DNA of 42,664 bases from a virus: positions 1 through 42,664 of IMG/VR virus record IMGVR_UViG_3300042294_002009, one strand, 5' to 3'. A model generated the notes under the pieces. It had not been told where the DNA came from, did not search any database, and was given only the letters and a program-made list of their open reading frames with translations. Both the position numbers and the translations under genes were made by a program. Shown one piece after another: positions 27,910 through 35,876 of this stretch. How positions within the stretch are numbered: position 1 is the first letter of the stretch; each line of letters begins with the position of its first letter.

Positions 27910-28337
27910 TACGCAACCCTCCAGCCAGCCGCGAAAGTCGGCGCTGGCGACACGGCGGCATAGGCCAGCAGACACACGCCGGCGGTCTCGGTGGCCGACA
28001 GCACGCGGGCACCCAGCGCCACATGCGCGGCGATCTGCCCGTCGGCGGTCTCGCCGATCAGGATGTCGCCCTCCTGCGCGAAGGCCGGTTCGACTTCCAC
28101 CAGCCCGTCGCGCAACAACTGATCGATCACGCCGCGCGCGCCATGCTTGCGCGTCCAGGCTCGCGCACGGGTGGCCGTGGCCATGTGCTTGCGGTGCGTC
28201 GCGTGCAGCGCCGTGCCGTGCATGGCATCTACAGCACGCAAGGCCAGCGCCACGCAGTTGGTTTCGCCCCAGACGAACATGCGGCCAAGCTCGGCGCGCA
28301 CGAACTGCTGCAGCAGAAGGTCGGGTTGCGCTATCAT
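27909..28337 (-). CDS. Tail assembly protein (DUF6950/NlpC-like) with repeat-encoded end
   Basis: A 142-residue protein starting MIAQPDLLLQQFVRAELG, with FVWGETNCVALALRAVDAM as a papain-fold-like Cys motif and IAAHVALGARVLSATE as a possible His site. Small proteins of this kind (lambda K/NlpC-like position) precede the tail tip gene. The last 14 residues (SPAPTFAAGWRVA) come from a dispersed repeat copy and the sequence after it. TAATG overlap with the tail-tip gene. Confidence 0.65.
   Translation of the reverse strand: MIAQPDLLLQQFVRAELGRMFVWGETNCVALALRAVDAMHGTALHATHRKHMATATRARAWTRKHGARGVIDQLLRDGLVEVEPAFAQEGDILIGETADGQIAAHVALGARVLSATETAGVCLLAYAAVSPAPTFAAGWRVA
27933..27957 (+). repeat. Dispersed repeat copy 6, at a tail-gene junction
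   Basis: GAAAGTCGGCGCTGGCGACAC followed by GGCGG, perfect core. It lies in the last codons of the DUF6950-like gene, just before the start region of the tail-tip gene, on the non-coding strand. Confidence 0.75.
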
Positions 28338-28365
28338 GGCGCCGTCATCCGATCCGGAGAACCCC

Positions 28366-28632
28366 ATGCGCGCCCTGCCCCTGATTTTTGCCCTGCTGTT
28401 GGCTGGCTGCAGCATTGCCCCGGCGCGGCTTGAAAGGGAGCGCGCAGCGATCCGCGACAAACCACCGGCGTATCAGGCCGGCTACATGGAAGGCTGTGAG
28501 AGCAGCCTATCGGAATCGGAAATAATTCCAAAGGACGAGGCGAAATACCGCCGCGACGATGCGCGCATGAAGACTGACCCAGAGTACGCGCTGGGCTGGA
28601 ATGACGCCCGCTGGAAGTGCCGCGTGCATTGA
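28366..28632 (+). CDS. Small lipoprotein on the opposite strand of the late operon
   Basis: An 88-residue lipoprotein: signal peptide MRALPLIFALLLAGC with lipobox LAGC, then YQAGYMEGCESSLSES and ALGWNDARWKCRVH with two further cysteines. GGAGA lies 6 bases before ATG 28366. It is a plus-strand gene between minus-strand tail genes, with its start only 28 bases from the start codon at 28337. Inverted orientation, own ribosome binding site and lipoprotein signal fit a moron expressed from the prophage, possibly for superinfection exclusion (compare Cor or Llp). Role inferred. Confidence 0.7.
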   Translation: MRALPLIFALLLAGCSIAPARLERERAAIRDKPPAYQAGYMEGCESSLSESEIIPKDEAKYRRDDARMKTDPEYALGWNDARWKCRVH

Positions 28633-28638
28633 TCGCCA

Positions 28639-29202
28639 TCACGCCGGCCCCCAGGTAATCTGCCGATTCAACTGCGACACGTACTCGAAGCCCAGGTCGC
28701 CGGGGAACCATATCTGCTGTTCCTCGTGGTTCGTATGCCGCCCCGGCGTGCGCTCGAAGTCGATCCAGTGGCTGCTGGCCGAAATCGTCACGATGCAGCG
28801 GCCGTCGGCGGGGTCTTCTTCAATCGCCGGCGAATCAACACGGCCATCGAAGATCGGCAGCGGGTCGATCAGCACCGCCTCGCCGCCATCCAGAAACCCC
28901 TTGCGGATCACCAGCCGGCGGTCGATGTACTCATACGACAGAATCGCCGCGATCAGGGTCTGGTCGACGCCCGACAACTGCACGCTGGCCTGCGTGATGG
29001 TCAAGTCGCCCGCCTCTTCGATGCCGCTGAATTCGAGAAAATGCCCCAGCGCCGGGTAGGTGTTGCCATTCCAGTCGATGCTGCGATAGGCGTCGGTGGC
29101 GTAGGTGGTGGCGCCGTCCAGGTACAGCTCGAACAGGTGCACCGGCTGATTGGCGTCCTTGGCATATTCGGCGATCACGCCGGCGCTAGCGCCCCTGTTC
29201 AT
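28639..29202 (-). CDS. DUF2163-like tail protein
   Basis: A 187-residue protein with LFELYLDGATTYATDAYRS, NGNTYPALGHFLEFSG and IFDGRVDSPAIEED, the layout of DUF2163-type minor tail proteins (lambda L-like position) that link the distal tail protein to the hub. ATGA-type overlap with the gene upstream at 29199-29202. Confidence 0.7.
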   Translation of the reverse strand: MNRGASAGVIAEYAKDANQPVHLFELYLDGATTYATDAYRSIDWNGNTYPALGHFLEFSGIEEAGDLTITQASVQLSGVDQTLIAAILSYEYIDRRLVIRKGFLDGGEAVLIDPLPIFDGRVDSPAIEEDPADGRCIVTISASSHWIDFERTPGRHTNHEEQQIWFPGDLGFEYVSQLNRQITWGPA

Positions 29203-29792
29203 GGCGACTCCACCAACTCGCAGGACCAGTCGAACACCGGGCGGGCCTGTATGCCGACTTCGTGCGAATCGCCGCCGAAAGCGACAGTGAAGGGCACATT
29301 GGTCACCACCAGCGCTTCGTTGTCGGCCACCGCCGAATACAGCGCGGGCTCGATCGCCAGCGTGACTTCGCCGCTGCCGTTGCTGACGGCGTCGGCGGTG
29401 AGCATGTACACCTTGGCGTGGGCGAACTTGATGAAGTCGCCGGCTTTCAACACCGTGCTGCTGACCGCCCAGCCGTCGGTGAGGATGCTGCGCCCCGCCG
29501 TCTGCGCGCCCTTCACCAGCGGCGTGCCGGTCACAGCGGTCTGCGGCTGGCCGATGATGCTGGGCACGAAGCTGAAGGTGCCATACTGCCCGCGCTGCGC
29601 CAGCGCAAAGGCCAGGAGCGGCGCCATCTCGGCGCGGGTGCGGTTGTGGTAGCCCAGCGCGAAGCCCCAGCGCTGCGCGCCACGGCTGCGCGTCTGCCGC
29701 TTGAGTGAGTGCGCCACCGACACCAGCGTCGGCTGGATGGTGCGCAGGCTCATGGAGGACGGCGCCGGCGAGGTGGGGAAGGTTCCACTCAT
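29199..29792 (-). CDS. Distal tail (minor tail) protein
   Basis: A 197-residue protein. The motif MAPLLAFALAQRGQYGTFSF is the usual wxAFLxxLxGxxGTF signature of phage distal/minor tail proteins, preceded by RGAQRWGFALGYHN and followed by beta-rich segments. It directly follows the tape measure gene, the normal position. The fragment at 6919 carries a similar motif. Confidence 0.75.
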   Translation of the reverse strand: MSGTFPTSPAPSSMSLRTIQPTLVSVAHSLKRQTRSRGAQRWGFALGYHNRTRAEMAPLLAFALAQRGQYGTFSFVPSIIGQPQTAVTGTPLVKGAQTAGRSILTDGWAVSSTVLKAGDFIKFAHAKVYMLTADAVSNGSGEVTLAIEPALYSAVADNEALVVTNVPFTVAFGGDSHEVGIQARPVFDWSCELVESP

Positions 29793-29793
29793 G

Positions 29794-31782
29794 TCAGGCG
29801 CTCATCGGCGTGATGCGGTTGCGCATCTGCTGCCGGGCGGTGATGCCTGGCACGTTGCGATAGATGCGCTGCTCCAGCGCCGCCAGCGCGGCGTTGATTT
29901 GCGGGATCACCGACGCATCGGCGCCGCGGGCGTCGATGGTGACAGGCATGTCGATCGTGACGCTGTCGCCCCCAAAGCCCCGCGCCCGATTCTCGCCGGC
30001 CGGCACGATGCGCTCGCCCTTATGGATTTGCGCGATCATGTCGCGCGGGACATAGTCCGTACCACTAGCGAAACTGAATTTCGGAATGAAGAAATCAGTG
30101 AGCGAATCCATCCCAAACCCGCCCGATGAAAACCCGTCAAATGACTTCGACACAGCTTTCCCGATCGGCTCGGTCACGCTCTTGCGCAGGATGATGCGGG
30201 CGATGTCCTTGTCCAACCCTTTTAGCACATCAGAGAGGCTCTTGCCGCCAATCGCTGCCTCCTCGAAGGCGCTGTTGAAGCCCATCCCCATGTCGTGGGC
30301 AAAGGTGTCGACTTCCTTGACCGCCTCGCCCAGCGTGCCCAGCCGTGCCTGCGCGGCTTCGATGAACTGGTTTTCGCTGATGTGCCCGCCTTCCAGCATC
30401 GAGGCCAGCAGTTCCATGTCCTTGCGGGTTTCTTCCAGCTTTGCCGTCGGCGTGGCGGCCAGGAGCTGCATCAGTCGATCGGTTTCCTTGCTGGCCTTGT
30501 CGGTCTGCCCGGTGAGCTTGGCCATGGCCGACGTGTAGATGTCCATGTCGAGACCGGAATCGAAGAACAGCTTGTCGAGCGCCTCGATCTGGTCGGCCAG
30601 CTCGCGCGACTTGACCACCGCGCTGCTGTTGATGGCGCCGGCCACGGCCTGGTTGATGCGGGAGGCGTAGTCGTCGACACCATGAAATTTTGCAGCTTTC
30701 TTTTCGTGGCCCTCCTTAGCCAACCCCATTGCCTTTCGGGTCGCCTCTTGTTCTCTCTTTATTCGAGCAACGATTTCGGCGGCTGTTTCGGGCCGCTTCT
30801 GCTCTGGACCTTCCAACCCAAGCCCGTCTCCCAACGCCGCCATTTCACGATAGATGCGTTGAGCCTGAGCACGTTCCTCCAGCGCGGTCTTGTAGAAGTT
30901 CTGGCTGACGTTGCCAGTCGTGATCTTGGCCATCGACTCATTGAAGTCGGCGGCAAACTCGTGAGCCGACGCCCCAACTTGCTTGATCAGAGCGGACAGG
31001 GGATTAAGTACCTGCGCGCCAATTCCGCCGAACCCAATCCAGATCGCTTTGAGGGCACCGCCTTCCTGCGCCGCGATAGCCATCGCAGCGGAGATCTCAG
31101 TCATGGCCGGCAGCATGCTCGAAACCATGGCCATGGAGGCGACCTTGCTATGTAGCGCTAGCTCGGACAGTTGATCGTTGAACTTGTCGGCCTGCGGCGC
31201 GAGCGCGGCCATACGCTCGCCGTAGACCTTGGCTTTTTCCTGCGCCTCGGACAGCCCTTTGCTCCCCTGATTGAGCATAGGGATCATGTCCATACCGGCC
31301 TTGCCGAACAGCTTGACAGCCAATGCCGTCTTGGTAACTCCGTCTGGCATGTTGGCAAACAGATCGGCGAGTTGAATCAGTGCGCCATTGGCATCAGTTG
31401 CCGTGATACCGGCTTTTTTCAACTTGTCGGAATGGTCAACCATGAAGGTCGACAGTCCCTTGACGCCCTTGGCCAACGATTCGAGGCTGGTCCCAGACTG
31501 TTCTGCGGCGAGCTTCCAGGTGGCCAGATCCTTGACGCTGATGCCGACCCGTTGCGACAGGTCGTTCATCTCGTCGCCGAGGTCGATGATGCCCTTGATG
31601 TTGTCGATGAGCGCGCCGACGGAGAAGGCGGCGGCCATGCCGGCGAAGGCGGCCTTGGCGGCGCCGAAGGCGGCATCCATGCGCGCGGCGCTTTTTTCCG
31701 CCAGATGCGACACCTTGCCCAGATCCTGCTCGATGTTGGCGAGCTTGGCATTGATGTCGATGGTGAGCGTGGCGAGTGCCAT
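29794..31782 (-). CDS. Tail tape measure protein
   Basis: A 662-residue protein, long and mostly helical. The N-terminus (LTIDINAKLANIEQDLGKV) is followed by Ala-rich helices and a possible membrane-active segment; the middle contains GKAGMDMIPMLNQGSKGLSE and the end YVPRDMIAQIHKGERIVPAGE, the classical tape measure ending. About 660 residues predict a tail near 100 nm. ATG 31782 overlaps the stop of the frameshifted chaperone (TGATG). Confidence 0.9.
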   Translation of the reverse strand: MALATLTIDINAKLANIEQDLGKVSHLAEKSAARMDAAFGAAKAAFAGMAAAFSVGALIDNIKGIIDLGDEMNDLSQRVGISVKDLATWKLAAEQSGTSLESLAKGVKGLSTFMVDHSDKLKKAGITATDANGALIQLADLFANMPDGVTKTALAVKLFGKAGMDMIPMLNQGSKGLSEAQEKAKVYGERMAALAPQADKFNDQLSELALHSKVASMAMVSSMLPAMTEISAAMAIAAQEGGALKAIWIGFGGIGAQVLNPLSALIKQVGASAHEFAADFNESMAKITTGNVSQNFYKTALEERAQAQRIYREMAALGDGLGLEGPEQKRPETAAEIVARIKREQEATRKAMGLAKEGHEKKAAKFHGVDDYASRINQAVAGAINSSAVVKSRELADQIEALDKLFFDSGLDMDIYTSAMAKLTGQTDKASKETDRLMQLLAATPTAKLEETRKDMELLASMLEGGHISENQFIEAAQARLGTLGEAVKEVDTFAHDMGMGFNSAFEEAAIGGKSLSDVLKGLDKDIARIILRKSVTEPIGKAVSKSFDGFSSGGFGMDSLTDFFIPKFSFASGTDYVPRDMIAQIHKGERIVPAGENRARGFGGDSVTIDMPVTIDARGADASVIPQINAALAALEQRIYRNVPGITARQQMRNRITPMSA

Positions 31783-32332
31783 CAATCAGACTCCGGTGGG
31801 TTGTCGCGCAGCCAGTCGCGCAGAACGACGAGTTGCACGACGAGCGCTTCGATGTCGTCGATGCCGAATATTTCGGCGGCGACGGGCAAGGCGGACCATT
31901 CCAGGCCGCCCATGAAATTCCAGACCGTGATGACCAGACGCACGGCGTCCGGCGGTGCGCCTGGCGGGAGGGGCAGTTGCGTGCTCTCCTGCCAGGCAAT
32001 CAGTTTTTTGCGGCAGCCTCCAGCGCGGCGGCGTGTTCGCGATAGCTGCCGAGGATCTTGTCGATCAGCGGTCCGAGCAGTTCGGGGTGATCGGCCAGCC
32101 ATTCCTTGCAGACGTCTGCATCGAAGGCCAGCGGATGCGGATCGCCGCCGGGAATGAGGTCGAGTTCCTTGACCCCCTCCCAGCCGACGATGAACGGGAA
32201 CAGGCGCGAGACACTGCCCGGCCCGCGCATTTCCATCATCTCGACGTCGGTCGGGCGGCGCACCGTGAAAGTGAAACCGCCCGCTTCGACCTGCTGCTCG
32301 CGGGCCTTTCTGATTTTGTCGATCAGCCCCAT
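31782..32332 (-). CDS. Tail assembly chaperone, -1 frameshift fusion (G-T type)
   Basis: About 183 residues made by a programmed -1 frameshift on A AAA AAC (32009-32003), three bases before the zero-frame stop. After the slip translation continues as LIAWQESTQLPLPPGAPP and ends RDWLRDNPPESD. The pair G and G-T between the tail tube and tape measure genes is universal in lambda-like tails; the fusion binds the tape measure while the short form binds it in excess. Confidence 0.9.
32000..32332 (-). CDS. Tail assembly chaperone, short form (G type)
   Basis: A 110-residue zero-frame product ending ALEAAAKN. Contains FTFTVRRPTDVEMMEM and WEGVKELDLIPGG. Stop TGA at 32002-32000 directly after the slippery heptamer. 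Confidence 0.85.
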   Translation of the reverse strand: MGLIDKIRKAREQQVEAGGFTFTVRRPTDVEMMEMRGPGSVSRLFPFIVGWEGVKELDLIPGGDPHPLAFDADVCKEWLADHPELLGPLIDKILGSYREHAAALEAAAKN

Positions 32333-32334
32333 GA

Positions 32335-32979
32335 TCAGGAGGCGTAGACGTTGGGCAGACCGTTCATGGTGATGGCCGCTTCCGTGGTCACCATCTGCTG
32401 CGCGCTGCCGCCGGGCAGCAGGCTGCAGCCGACATGGCCAAGGAAGGACAGAATCTGGCCGCCGCTGCCGAAGGTGAACTTGAAGGCCTTCTTGGCTTGC
32501 GCGTCCGAGGCGGCCTTCATGGCTACCAGGCCGGCGTCGGCCGTGTCCCAGATGTTGGTGAAGTTGTAGGTCGCGGCGGCCGGCAGGCCCGGCATCTGGG
32601 TTTTGCTGTTGCCGTGGATCGTGGTGGTATCGATGAAGTCGTAGCCGCCGCCGGACGACGAGACGCTGGTGGCGGTGGTGATCGAATTGCCGAAGGTGAG
32701 CTTTTCCGCCGTGCCGGTGGAGAAGGTGTCGAAGTTGGTGCTGTCGACGCCCTCGATGCTGAAGGTGTCGGCGGTCAGCACGATGATCCGGGCGCTGCGA
32801 TCATCGAGCTGGAACATGCCGGAGACCGTCAGCGCAACGAAGTCGCCGGTGGTGTAGCCGTGGGTGGTCGAGGTGCAGACGGCGGGATTGGCTTTGGTGA
32901 TGGCCGAGATCGTCTTTGCAGCGGCGCGGGCCGATTCCATCGCAATCGCGACGTTGGACCATTTACGTGGAGTTGCCAT
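32335..32979 (-). CDS. Major tail tube protein
   Basis: A 214-residue protein starting MATPRKWSNVAIAMES, with FVALTVSGMFQLDDRSARI, TIHGNSKTQMPGLPAAATY and ILSFLGHVGCSLLPGGSAQ. Size, position before the chaperone pair and the beta-rich tube-like sequence identify it as the tail tube subunit. A terminator precedes it. Confidence 0.85.
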   Translation of the reverse strand: MATPRKWSNVAIAMESARAAAKTISAITKANPAVCTSTTHGYTTGDFVALTVSGMFQLDDRSARIIVLTADTFSIEGVDSTNFDTFSTGTAEKLTFGNSITTATSVSSSGGGYDFIDTTTIHGNSKTQMPGLPAAATYNFTNIWDTADAGLVAMKAASDAQAKKAFKFTFGSGGQILSFLGHVGCSLLPGGSAQQMVTTEAAITMNGLPNVYAS

Positions 32980-32992
32980 GGTGATTCCTTTC

Positions 32993-33014
32993 AAAAAAAA
33001 CCCGCCGAAGCGGG
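32993..33014 (-). terminator. Terminator inside the tail operon
   Basis: CCCGC-TTCG-GCGGG on the minus strand followed by eight T. The strongest internal terminator of the late operon, between the tail-completion and tail tube genes. It could lower expression downstream, or serve as a site for antitermination. Confidence 0.85.
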
Positions 33015-33058
33015 TGGGTGGGGTTCCCCGTCTCCGGGGCGGGGTAAAGCTGAATGCG

Positions 33059-33418
33059 TCAGCCCGTGGCGAAGGTCGTCACGGTGAGAATCGTGGCCAG
33101 CAGGCCGGTGTCGGGGTCCATCACGGCTTCGCGGCCGATGCGATTGAAGGTGGAGCCAGCCAGCACGGCCTCGACCGCTACGGCGGCGGCATCGGCGGCG
33201 GTGCGTGTTTGCGCCCAGCAGCCCACCGAGAGATCGACGTCGGCGCCAAACGCTTGCCCGGAGATGCCGAGGTACGGCTCGGTACGGGTGCGGGCAAAGA
33301 CAATAGCCGGATAGGCGCACTCTTCGGGCAGGGCATCCGGGTACAGACGCGTGGACACCAGTGCGGTCACACCGGCATTGCCCGAGAGCAGCGTGTAGAA
33401 ATCGGATTCGACGGTCAC
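33059..33418 (-). CDS. Tail completion/terminator protein (DUF3168-like)
   Basis: A 119-residue protein with VESDFYTLLSGNAGVTALV, TRLYPDALPEECAYPAIVF and DVDLSVGCWAQTRTAADA, the DUF3168 pattern. It caps the tail tube and meets the head connector. ATGA overlap with the preceding gene. Confidence 0.8.
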   Translation of the reverse strand: MTVESDFYTLLSGNAGVTALVSTRLYPDALPEECAYPAIVFARTRTEPYLGISGQAFGADVDLSVGCWAQTRTAADAAAVAVEAVLAGSTFNRIGREAVMDPDTGLLATILTVTTFATG

Positions 33419-33909
33419 TTTGATTTCACCCGCGCGTTGAGTTTTTCGATTTGCGGGACCACGGATTGCATGAACTTGGCGATGGCTTCCTGTCCCTTGC
33501 TGGTGGCGGCTGGACGCAGGAAGGGGCGCGCGGCCATCTTCCTGGTGCCCAGCTCAAGGAAGCGCCAGTAGTAGGGATCGTTCGGATTTCTTGCGCCGGC
33601 CTTGCCCAGCTTTTTGACCCGCGCGCGGCCGCGAATGCCGCGCACGTTGATGTACACGCCTTCGTCTCCGGCGGCGCGGGCAAACTTGCTGGCGCGCACG
33701 ACGATGTTCTTTTTGACCGTGCCCGGCGCGCGGGTCTTGCTCGGCACGTTCAGCACCGGCGCGGCGGCGCGGGCCGCCGCCTGGATGACCTTGCCGGCGT
33801 CGCGCAGGGCGCCGCGCACGGCCTTGGTGCGGATCGTCACCGCGGCTTCGGCCAGGGCGCGCTTGAGGTCGTCGACACCGGCGAGCTTGACCACCAGACC
33901 GTCAGCCAT
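33415..33909 (-). CDS. HK97 gp10-like neck/tail-connector protein
   Basis: A 164-residue basic protein (VKLAGVDDLKRALAEAA, LRDAGKVIQAAARAAAPV, NDPYYWRFLELGTRKMAARP). The YYWRFLExGTxxMxARPF motif is the signature of the HK97 gp10 family. It helps join the tail to the head. Confidence 0.85.
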   Translation of the reverse strand: MADGLVVKLAGVDDLKRALAEAAVTIRTKAVRGALRDAGKVIQAAARAAAPVLNVPSKTRAPGTVKKNIVVRASKFARAAGDEGVYINVRGIRGRARVKKLGKAGARNPNDPYYWRFLELGTRKMAARPFLRPAATSKGQEAIAKFMQSVVPQIEKLNARVKSK

Positions 33910-34225
33910 TGCGCACCCCCGCGATGCACATGATTTCCAGTCCTTCGCGGTGGCCCAGTTCGGCGATGCCGACGATGTCGAGCGGCTGCGCACCCCACAT
34001 CAGGCGCATGTCGCGCGTGATGTCGGTGCGGTAGCGGATCTGCACCTGGTGGTCGACGCTGCCCTGCATCTGCGCTGCGGCGAAGAACTCCTTGCCGCGC
34101 AATTGCTTGACGGACGCGCTGACCGTGTCGAGCACCGTCCAGGTGACCACCTCTTCGCCGTTGGCGGCGCGCGTGCTGCTCTTGCGCTCGATACTGACGC
34201 GCTCGGTGAGGCGGCCGGCTTGCAT
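33902..34225 (-). CDS. Head-closure (head-tail adaptor) protein
   Basis: A 107-residue protein, AGRLTERVSIERKSSTRAA, then VKQLRGKEFFAAAQMQG and YRTDITRDMRLMWGAQPLDI. This matches the SPP1 gp16-like head-closure family, which seals the connector after packaging. Start ATG 34225 (the longer frame lacks protein-like character). Confidence 0.85.
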   Translation of the reverse strand: MQAGRLTERVSIERKSSTRAANGEEVVTWTVLDTVSASVKQLRGKEFFAAAQMQGSVDHQVQIRYRTDITRDMRLMWGAQPLDIVGIAELGHREGLEIMCIAGVRNG

Positions 34226-34226
34226 G

Positions 34227-35156
34227 TCAGACCCACCGGATGACGCGATAGGCGTCGAGCAGACGGTCAACGAAGGGCAGCGGCTCCATCTTGACCACAC
34301 CGGATGCCTCGCGGTTGGCATGCCAGTGGCCGATCTGGATCAGCATCCACTGCTTGATTTCCTGCGGCACGGCGGCGGCGGCGCCGTAGCCGGCGACATA
34401 GCGCACCTTGACGGCATTGAGTTGCGCACGAGCAACCGGCCATGCACACCCCCAGGCGGGGGTGATGCGCCCGCGTTCGTGCACGGCATCGACGAGGTAC
34501 TGTGCCGAGTCGAGTGTCTGCGTGACGCCGTCGTTGTCGACATAGGTGATGGCCGCGACGCTTTGCAGCGGGCCACGCAAAATATCCATTTCCCAATCGG
34601 GAAATTCGTCGAGGTACATGTCGAGGGTTTGCGTCATCAACGCCTGATTGACGCCAGCCTCGGCGCCGCCGCGAGCGCTGGCGATCAGTGCCGACAACAG
34701 CGGATCGTCGGTGGTGTTGGTGCTGGGCGCGCCGGCGCCGAGACTGGCGTCGGCAATGTTGTCGGTGTAGCTGGTGGTGGTGTTGTCGGCAAGCGTAGCC
34801 AGCAGCAGGTAGGTGCTACCGCCAGCGGTGGTGCGGTAGAGCTTGCGCGCGGTGACGGCGCTGCCACCAAGGGGGATGGCGGACACTGTGACCTTGCCGT
34901 TGACCGTCTTGTCGGCTACCGTCACTGCCGCCGAAGGCGTGCCAGCCTGCGTCTCGCCGGCGGCGGTGACGAAGGTGGCCAGGTAGCGGTGCGCGCCGTT
35001 GTCGACGTTGCCGGCGACAGCAGGCGAAATCAAGGCGACCGTTGGCGCGGCAGGGGCCGGCTCCTGGTTGCCGCTGTCAAGGCGCAGATGCGCCATGACT
35101 TCGGCAATGGTGAGCGGCTCGGCAGCCGGTGCGGCAAATTGGACCAGAGCGGTCAT
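34227..35156 (-). CDS. Head-tail connector (gp6-like) with inserted Ig-like domain
   Basis: A 309-residue protein. The two ends are gp6-like connector sequence: PLTIAEVMAHLRLD at the start and, after residue 150, LLSALIASARGGAEAGVNQAL, LRGPLQSVAAITYVDNDGV, PQEIKQWMLIQIGHWHANR. Between them lie about 110 residues of an Ig/fibronectin-like beta domain (AHRYLATFVTAAGETQAG, AVTARKLYRTTAGGSTYLLL). Plain gp6-like proteins have roughly 100-190 residues, so this is an unusual insertion. Confidence 0.8.
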   Translation of the reverse strand: MTALVQFAAPAAEPLTIAEVMAHLRLDSGNQEPAPAAPTVALISPAVAGNVDNGAHRYLATFVTAAGETQAGTPSAAVTVADKTVNGKVTVSAIPLGGSAVTARKLYRTTAGGSTYLLLATLADNTTTSYTDNIADASLGAGAPSTNTTDDPLLSALIASARGGAEAGVNQALMTQTLDMYLDEFPDWEMDILRGPLQSVAAITYVDNDGVTQTLDSAQYLVDAVHERGRITPAWGCAWPVARAQLNAVKVRYVAGYGAAAAVPQEIKQWMLIQIGHWHANREASGVVKMEPLPFVDRLLDAYRVIRWV

Positions 35157-35162
35157 GCGGTT

Positions 35163-35498
35163 TTACTCGTCTGAACCCATGCCACCGACGACGCCAGCCG
35201 TCGAGATGCCTGCAGAAGTCGGCGCTGGCGGTACGGCGGCCGGCGCGGTCCGTTTGCCCTTGCCGCCACCCTTTCCGGCGGTGGCGATGTTCTTCAGGTG
35301 CTTGGCCGCTTCCTGCTCGGCGGCGGTGGCGGTTTCGCCGGGCCGGGCGGTGGCGGTTTCAGGGGCACGGCGCTTGACTTCGACGGCGTAGCCGCCGGCG
35401 ACCAGGTCGCGGCCTTCGGCGTCGTCGATGTCCCGTTCGTGGCCGATAGGGAAGGTACCGGCGGGACCAGACATCAGGGTGAGGTGTTTGATGTGCAT
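35163..35498 (-). CDS. Small head-region protein with repeat-encoded end
   Basis: A 111-residue protein: MHIKHLTLMSGPAGTFPIG, VAGGYAVEVKRRAPE, then a low-complexity Ala/Lys/Gly tail. The start resembles small phage head proteins placed before the connector. The C-terminal part (VPPAPTSAGISTAG) is encoded by a dispersed repeat copy. Function unknown. Confidence 0.6.
   Translation of the reverse strand: MHIKHLTLMSGPAGTFPIGHERDIDDAEGRDLVAGGYAVEVKRRAPETATARPGETATAAEQEAAKHLKNIATAGKGGGKGKRTAPAAVPPAPTSAGISTAGVVGGMGSDE
35215..35239 (+). repeat. Dispersed repeat copy 7, in a head gene
   Basis: GAAGTCGGCGCTGGCGGTAC followed by GGCGG, on the non-coding strand near the 3' end of the gene at 35163-35498; two bases differ from the consensus. 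Confidence 0.6.
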
Positions 35499-35501
35499 GG
35501 C

Positions 35502-35876
35502 TTACTCCAGGACGATGTGGAAGGCGCCGCTCTTGACGTTGCCGCCGTTGGCGATGACGATCTTGAGACGGTCGTTGGCGACGGCGATCTTGTCATTCAC
35601 GGCCGCGCCGCCGCCGGCATAGAGCGCGGCAGCACCGGCGGTCGAGTGCGTTGCCTGACGCGGGGCGCGCGTCGCGCTGGCGTTGACGCCGGTCTCGGTC
35701 CAGATCGTTTCGCCGGTGGCTTCGCTGGTGATGGTGATAGTGGATCCATCGGCGAAGTCGGTCTTGACGTAACGGAGGGTCGACACCTTGCCGGTGCAGA
35801 CCTCCGAATACGCCGTGGCCGATCCGTCGGCGGCCGTGGTCACCGCCACGGCCGCCAGGCGCTGTGCGTAGCTCAT
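35502..35876 (-). CDS. Hypothetical head-region protein
   Basis: A 124-residue, beta-rich protein (TLRYVKTDFADGSTITITS, LYAGGGAAVNDKIAVAND, LKIVIANGGNVKSGAFHIV). TGATG overlap with the gene before. It resembles small head-decoration or head-stabilising proteins in size and position; no family assigned. Confidence 0.6.
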   Translation of the reverse strand: MSYAQRLAAVAVTTAADGSATAYSEVCTGKVSTLRYVKTDFADGSTITITSEATGETIWTETGVNASATRAPRQATHSTAGAAALYAGGGAAVNDKIAVANDRLKIVIANGGNVKSGAFHIVLE

